Shown one piece after another: positions 4,938-7,985 of a stretch of 7,985 nucleotides of DNA (its first letter is position 1; each line of letters opens with the position of its first letter). The notes under the pieces are model-generated. The model had not been told where the DNA came from. It did no database searches and saw only the letters and a list, made by a program, of their open reading frames with translations. The stretch comes from Methanobacteriota archaeon. GTDB lineage: Archaea > Thermoplasmatota > Thermoplasmata > RBG-16-68-12. The stretch covers positions 1 through 7,985 of the forward strand of contig VBMC01000067.1 of the NCBI GenBank assembly GCA_005879015.1, written 5' to 3'. A program made the position numbers and the translations under genes.

Positions 4938-5401
4938 GCCGACGGCCTCGCCCCCGAAGGCGTTCGCTTGGCGACGACGAGGCCCCAGATCAGCACGCCG
5001 ACGATCGACACATGGTATGCAAGGTCGGGGACCGTCCGAGGTCCAACGCCGATGGCAATCGTGAACAGTCCTACGAGCGTGCCTAACAAAGCGAGCGTCT
5101 GGGCGGCCAGTCCGGTTCCTCGGGTGAACGCGGGCGCTGTCCAAGTCGCTGCCAAACCAGCGAGGAGTACTGTCGCGATCACGCTTTCGGCCGTGCCCGC
5201 CGCGCGATGCTCGTACCCACCGACGAAGATCCCGAAATGAGACAACGCGGCACCCAGGTAGGTGGCGGCCTCGAAGAGCAAGAAGAATCGAATCGCTCGC
5301 CCGGTCCTAGGCGACGCCGTAGCGCCTTCCTTTGCGACTATCGAATCGAAGTTCGCCGTTTTCACGTCGTCCATGGCAGGAAGTAGAGCTCGGCGGTTCA
5401 T
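4934..5401 (-). CDS. Four-helix membrane protein of unknown function
   Basis: A 155-residue integral membrane protein with a polar N-terminal tail (about 1-36) and four predicted helices, about residues 37-60 (IRFFLLFEAATYLGAALSHFGIFV), 70-91, 97-119 (LAAQTLALLGTLVGLFTIAIGVG) and 128-145. Possible functional polar residues within or beside helices are Glu44, His55, Glu64-His65, Glu72 and His130. The pattern SHFGIFVGGYEHRAAGTAESVIATVLLAGLA and LLGTLVGLFTIAIGVGPRTVPDLAYH reads like a conserved hypothetical membrane family known from several bacteria and archaea, to my memory without an assigned role. The ATG at 5401 follows a good TATA element by 40 bp, giving a leader of about 14 nt; ATG 5374 is an alternative start. 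The stop overlaps the SDR start (ATGA), so the two proteins are likely made together. Confidence 0.8.
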   Translation of the reverse strand: MNRRALLPAMDDVKTANFDSIVAKEGATASPRTGRAIRFFLLFEAATYLGAALSHFGIFVGGYEHRAAGTAESVIATVLLAGLAATWTAPAFTRGTGLAAQTLALLGTLVGLFTIAIGVGPRTVPDLAYHVSIVGVLIWGLVVAKRTPSGARPSA

Positions 5402-5437
5402 CTCCCGAGCGGATGTCGGACTTCAAATGAGGAACTC

Positions 5438-5444
5438 TTTATAA
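5438..5444 (-). promoter_or_regulatory. TATA-box promoter of the membrane protein-SDR unit
   Basis: The minus strand reads CCTTATAAAGAG, among the best TATA matches in the window. Transcription is predicted to begin near 5415, about 14 nt before ATG 5401. The element is nearly palindromic, but no + strand gene starts at the matching distance, so minus-strand use is assumed. Confidence 0.55.
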
Positions 5445-5478
5445 GGCGTTGGTCCGAGCCCGCGTCACAAATGAGACG

Positions 5479-5781
5479 TCATCGAACTTCGGGCCCGCCG
5501 CCAGATGGTCGAGTGGGAGGCATGGAACCAACCGTCGGCGTGCCGCGGATCTTCTTCGGCGCGTTGGCCTGGACCACATTCTGGCTCGACACGACATAGA
5601 TGGGATTGCCGCTCTGGTCGTATTCACCCTCGATTCGCAGGACCCCGGTAAGGATGACCCGTACCTTCAAGATCGTGCCATCGGTCAATTCGTAACTGGA
5701 CCACGGTTCGGCCTTCGACTCAAAATCGACTTGCTCTGCCTCCACTTGGCGCTGGGTCACCGGCGAGATGATCTTGACCAT
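5479..5781 (-). CDS. Small conserved-type protein of unknown function
   Basis: A 100-residue protein with no membrane segment or Cys. Residues 1-72 look like a compact beta-rich domain: MVKIISPVTQRQVEAEQVDFESKAEPWSSYELTDGTILKVRVILTGVLRIEGEYDQSGNPIYVVSSQNVVQA. The EPWSxYxLxDGTxLKVRxxLTxVxRxxGxYDxxGNPIYxVxSxNVV pattern is one I associate with small archaeal proteins of unknown function. The last 28 residues are Pro/Gly-rich and probably disordered. The ATG at 5781 is supported by a CTTAAG element centred 26.5 bp upstream, so the transcript is probably leaderless. It is divergent from the ABC transporter operon across 135 bp. Its stop is followed 35 bp later by the TATA of the next minus-strand gene, so it is likely its own transcript. 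Confidence 0.75.
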   Translation of the reverse strand: MVKIISPVTQRQVEAEQVDFESKAEPWSSYELTDGTILKVRVILTGVLRIEGEYDQSGNPIYVVSSQNVVQANAPKKIRGTPTVGSMPPTRPSGGGPEVR

Positions 5782-5804
5782 AGGTGCGACACCTTTTCCC
5801 GAGG

Positions 5805-5810
5805 CTTAAG
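5805..5810 (-). promoter_or_regulatory. TATA-like promoter of the 100-residue protein gene (leaderless)
   Basis: CTTAAG within GCTTAAGCC is centred 26.5 bp from the A of ATG 5781 on the minus strand. It is short and only moderately AT-rich, but its spacing matches the other leaderless starts here. Confidence 0.45.
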
Positions 5811-5840
5811 CGCTCCGGCCACGCGTCGCACCGGCCGTGC

Positions 5841-5873
5841 TCGAAACGCGCCGGGAGTCGAGGCGTGCCGGGA
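5841..5873. repeat. Imperfect 16-bp direct repeat upstream of the ABC operon
   Basis: TCGAAACGCGCCGGGA at 5841-5856 and TCGAGGCGTGCCGGGA at 5858-5873 match at 13 of 16 positions with a 17-bp period. They lie in the divergent region upstream of the ABC operon TATA and may be an activator site. GC-rich repeats of this quality can also occur by chance. Confidence 0.3.
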
Positions 5874-5887
5874 TTTTGACCAAACTC

Positions 5888-5896
5888 TTAAGTATA
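5888..5896 (+). promoter_or_regulatory. TATA-box promoter of the ABC-PadR operon (leaderless)
   Basis: TTAAGTATA is centred 25 bp from the A of ATG 5917, so the transcript should begin at or next to the start codon. Its downstream half overlaps the first palindromic operator. Confidence 0.65.
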
Positions 5897-5913
5897 TCGC
5901 GATATATCGCGAT
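5893..5913. promoter_or_regulatory. Tandem palindromic operator, probable PadR site
   Basis: The 10-mer TATATCGCGA occurs twice in direct tandem (5893-5902 and 5903-5912). The first copy with the next four bases makes a perfect 14-bp palindrome TATATCGCGATATA (5893-5906). The core ATCGCGAT is itself palindromic and appears at 5896-5903 and 5906-5913, exactly 10 bp apart, so two dimers could bind the same face of the helix. The site overlaps the end of the TATA element and reaches to 4 bp before ATG 5917, where a bound protein would block TBP/TFB or polymerase. The operon it controls encodes a PadR-family protein, the simplest candidate repressor. Confidence 0.65.
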
Positions 5914-5916
5914 TTC

Positions 5917-6888
5917 ATGGAAGCCGTCGTCGAACAGTCAATCACACGCGATGCCCCTGTCCACCTCGAGGGCCTCGGCAAGGAGTACGGTCACTTCACC
6001 GCCCTCAAGGCCCTCGACCTGACGGTCGCGCAGGGGACCTCCCTTGGCTTCCTCGGTCCGAATGGAGCGGGCAAGTCCACGACCATCAAGATCATGACCA
6101 ACCTCATCCGGCCGTCCCGCGGTCGGGCCTCCCTCTTCGGCATCGATGTGCGGCGGGAGCCGACCCGCGCCCTCGCTCGAATCGGTGCGGTCATCGAGAC
6201 CCCGGAATTCTACGGCTACCTGTCGCCCGTGGAAACCCTCGCCTATGCCGGCCGGCTCCGCGGCATGTCGTCGAAGGATCTTCACAACCGCAGCGAAGCG
6301 GTCCTCAAAGAAGTCAAGCTCACGGATTGGGCGGACCATCGGATCCAGGAGTTCTCGAAAGGGATGAAGCAGCGCCTGGCCATCGCTCAATCGCTCCTCA
6401 ACGAACCGGACTTGCTCATCCTCGACGAGCCTACATCCGGATTGGATCCACGCGGCATGGCGGAAGTCCGTGACGTCATCAAGTCGTTGAAAGACCAAGG
6501 CCGGACGATCTTCATGAGCTCGCACCTCCTCGGCGAGGTCCAGGAAGTGTGCGACGACGTCGCCCTCCTGAACCACGGGGAGCTCTTGATTCGCGGGTCC
6601 GTGCGGGAACTTTCCCGGGGCGCGGACACATCGCTCATCCAGGCCACGTTCCTTCTCTCCGCGACGCCGCAGGACCTCGAGGCCCTTGCGACTTTGCCGG
6701 GAGTCGAGGAGGTCAAGGCGAGCGGCGACTCGACGGTCGATCTCCGGATCTCGGGAGGCGAAGAGGGACAGGCGCGCGTCCTTGAGGCGATGATCGGCCG
6801 CGGGCTGAAAGTCATCACATACCGGCCTCTCGGGTCCTCGCTGGAACAACTCTACCTCGACCGGATACAGGAGTCGGATCGCCTGTGA
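5917..6888 (+). CDS. ABC transporter ATP-binding protein (BcrA/NatA-like export type)
   Basis: A 323-residue ATPase that would power the permease encoded next. Walker A GPNGAGKST is at residues 47-55. The Q-loop position carries Glu94 (IGAVIETPEFYGYLSPVETL), as is common in bacitracin-resistance-type (BcrA) ATPases. The signature is FSKGMKQR (146-153), a variant of LSGGQ typical of this subfamily. Walker B with catalytic Glu171 is LLILDEPTSGLD (166-177), and the switch His is H203 in SSHLL. Residues about 225-323 form the extra C-terminal domain often seen in these proteins. The frame is open upstream to 5449, but ATG 5917 lies just before the ABC domain and 25 bp after a TATA box, so it is the start. 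GTG of the permease overlaps the TGA. The exported substrate is unknown: drugs, peptides or lipids are typical for the group. Confidence 0.95.
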   Translation: MEAVVEQSITRDAPVHLEGLGKEYGHFTALKALDLTVAQGTSLGFLGPNGAGKSTTIKIMTNLIRPSRGRASLFGIDVRREPTRALARIGAVIETPEFYGYLSPVETLAYAGRLRGMSSKDLHNRSEAVLKEVKLTDWADHRIQEFSKGMKQRLAIAQSLLNEPDLLILDEPTSGLDPRGMAEVRDVIKSLKDQGRTIFMSSHLLGEVQEVCDDVALLNHGELLIRGSVRELSRGADTSLIQATFLLSATPQDLEALATLPGVEEVKASGDSTVDLRISGGEEGQARVLEAMIGRGLKVITYRPLGSSLEQLYLDRIQESDRL

Positions 6889-7610
6889 CGCCCAGCCCGC
6901 TCGCCCAGATCGTCACCGTCGCCAGTTACGAGATTCGCAAGTACATCAGGGGCCGCCGCCTCCTGGGCATGCTCATCCTGCTGGGGCTCATCGTCGGCCT
7001 GTTCGTCGGATTGCCGCCCGCGCTCGGCATCAAGTACGCCTCCACTCCGGACGCGTTCGTCTCGACGTTCGCGACCTTTTCGGGGCTCCTGGTCGTCCTC
7101 GGCGGAGTCCTGTTCGCGGCGGACGCGCTCGTGTCGGAGCATGAGAAGCGGACGGGTTACTTCCTGTTCCCCAACCCGGTGCGGCGCGAGGTCCTGGTCC
7201 TCGGCAAGATCGCTGCCAGCCTGCTCGTCTGTACCGCGGTCCTGTCGCTGTACTACGGCGCCGCGGCGATCGCCGCCCTCGCCATCACCGGGTCCTTGAC
7301 CTGGGACGTCGGCCTCTCGTACGTGTACACGCTCGGGTACATGACCGCGGTCGTCGGGGTTGCGTACCTCCTGTCCGCGCTCTTGAAGGGGACGGTCGCC
7401 GCGACGGTCCTGACGTTCTTCCTGTTCACCCTGATCTTCAGCATCATCGGGGGCATTCTCCCGCGCGCGAACGTCGAGCCGTGGTTCATCCCGACCTCCG
7501 TCGGTTTCGTCCCAGACCCCGCGATCTCCCTGCTCGTCTTCGCGGCATACGCGATCGCCGGCGGCGTCCTCGCCATCCTCTTGTATCGGCGGCGAGAGCT
7601 GGCGTCATGA
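6885..7610 (+). CDS. ABC-2-type transporter permease
   Basis: A 241-residue membrane protein with six predicted helices in the ABC-2 arrangement: about residues 27-48 (LGMLILLGLIVGLFVGLPPALG), 63-85 (FATFSGLLVVLGGVLFAADALVS), about 108-133, about 147-168, 171-193 (AATVLTFFLFTLIFSIIGGIL) and 213-234. The cytoplasmic N-terminal segment ASYEIRKYIRGRR is a typical coupling-helix start, and SEHEKRTGYFLFPNPVRREVLVLGKIAAS between helices 2 and 3 is the conserved ABC-2 cytosolic loop (compare E..tGt...l..pvsR..il.gK). The start is GTG 6885, whose GTGA overlaps the ATPase stop by 4 bp; a GGAG lies 11 nt before it. Two copies with an ATPase dimer, or a homodimer, would form the transporter. The ATGA at the end couples it to the PadR gene. 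Confidence 0.92.
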   Translation: MTPSPLAQIVTVASYEIRKYIRGRRLLGMLILLGLIVGLFVGLPPALGIKYASTPDAFVSTFATFSGLLVVLGGVLFAADALVSEHEKRTGYFLFPNPVRREVLVLGKIAASLLVCTAVLSLYYGAAAIAALAITGSLTWDVGLSYVYTLGYMTAVVGVAYLLSALLKGTVAATVLTFFLFTLIFSIIGGILPRANVEPWFIPTSVGFVPDPAISLLVFAAYAIAGGVLAILLYRRRELAS

Positions 7611-7985
7611 GTGCCCCGGAGAAGTTCGGCGGATTCTTCCATTTCTTCGGGAAGGGCGACTTCAAAGGCCTCGTCCTTCACCTGCTCGAGGAACGTCCGA
7701 TGCACGGGTACGAGATCATCAAAGCGATCGAGGAACGCTACCACGGGTTCTACAAACCGAGCGCAGGCGCCATCTATCCGGCGCTCAGGGCCCTCCTCCG
7801 GAAAGGGTATCTCTCCGTGAGCGGCGAGGAACGCCGCAAGACATATCGGATCACCCGCGATGGCAAAGCGTACCTGCGGAGCCGCCGCAAGGAGATCGAG
7901 CAGCGCTTCCGCGCCTTCGAGTCCGCGGTCGGTCCGGAACGGGCCGCCCTCTTCCGAGAGTTCCGTGCCACCTGGAAGCTCCTGA
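7607..7985 (+). CDS. PadR-family transcriptional regulator (3' end outside the window)
   Basis: 126 residues are visible, running off the right edge. After a short N-terminal tail, the PadR winged helix-turn-helix is clear: KGLVLHLLEERPMHGYEIIKAIEER (about 20-44, with the HGYEI signature), the recognition helix PSAGAIYPALRALLRKGYL (51-69), and the wing EERRKTYRITRDGKAYL (74-90). The following charged region, RSRRKEIEQRFRAFESAVGPERAALFREFRATWKLL, begins the C-terminal dimerisation helix. PadR proteins are usually repressors of efflux genes that bind the exported compound or sense its presence. The ATG overlaps the permease stop (ATGA, 7607-7610), so it is coupled to the transporter. Its binding site is probably the tandem palindrome at 5893-5913, giving autoregulation; that link is inferred from position. 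Confidence 0.92.
   Translation, partial: MSAPEKFGGFFHFFGKGDFKGLVLHLLEERPMHGYEIIKAIEERYHGFYKPSAGAIYPALRALLRKGYLSVSGEERRKTYRITRDGKAYLRSRRKEIEQRFRAFESAVGPERAALFREFRATWKLL

Noticed and set aside
4938..5144. 69-codon N-terminal extension of the SDR
   Set aside because: It overlaps the membrane protein gene in another frame, is Arg-rich, and the SDR family begins just before the TGxxxGIG motif.
3684..5240. Long + strand open frame of 518 codons
   Set aside because: It runs antisense through the NTF2-like, SDR and membrane protein genes, all of which have clear family motifs. Its translation is Arg/Pro-rich and has no domain pattern; GC-rich DNA leaves such frames open by chance.
5449..5916. N-terminal extension of the ABC ATPase frame
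   Set aside because: It overlaps the 100-residue minus-strand gene and the divergent promoter region; the TATA box and operator lie inside it, and the ABC domain starts just after ATG 5917.
5938..6849. Minus-strand open frame of 303 codons
   Set aside because: It is fully antisense to the ABC ATPase, whose Walker motifs are intact; the translation is rich in Arg, Asp and Glu without recognisable motifs.

Overview
The window looks like a piece of an archaeal chromosome from a GC-rich lineage; a member of Thermoplasmatota is my best guess, by inference only. Support comes from gene content and signals. At five starts an AT-rich TATA-like element is centred 24.5 to 26.5 bp upstream of the first base of the start codon, which is the arrangement of leaderless archaeal transcripts. 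No bacterial -35/-10 promoters are apparent. Starts inside multigene units instead carry Shine-Dalgarno-like GGAGG or GGGGTGA stretches or overlap the preceding stop codon. No rRNA, tRNA, CRISPR array, insertion sequence or integrase was seen.

Layout. Bases 1-212 are the 3' end of a secreted or surface protein gene (+), followed by a class I SAM-dependent methyltransferase (282-1085, +). It converges, with a 12-bp gap, on a single-domain cyclophilin peptidyl-prolyl isomerase (1098-1556, -) that has its own leaderless promoter. Upstream of that lies 189 bp without a gene, then a minus-strand group of three: a two-helix membrane protein (2805-3062), an unrecognised 125-residue protein (2416-2793) and a DUF4287/DUF5655-type protein (1746-2312). 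This group is divergent from an unrecognised 149-residue protein (3149-3598, +) across an 86-bp region holding two back-to-back promoters.

A second minus-strand cluster follows: an NTF2/SnoaL-like protein (3657-4052), a short-chain dehydrogenase/reductase (4179-4937), a four-helix membrane protein whose stop overlaps the reductase start (4934-5401), and a small conserved-type protein (5479-5781).

The right end is a compact + strand operon: ABC transporter ATPase (5917-6888), ABC-2-type permease (6885-7610) and a PadR-family regulator cut by the window edge (7607-7985). Each gene overlaps the next by 4 bp. Between the TATA element and the ATG of the operon sit two tandem copies of TATATCGCGA, forming a perfect 14-bp palindrome and a second overlapping palindromic core one helical turn away. 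This is a strong operator candidate, most simply for the PadR protein encoded in the same operon, giving a self-regulated export module. I regard this as the clearest regulatory system in the window. The families involved are known; the operator assignment is inference. The least explained material is the set of small proteins of unknown function at 1746-3598.
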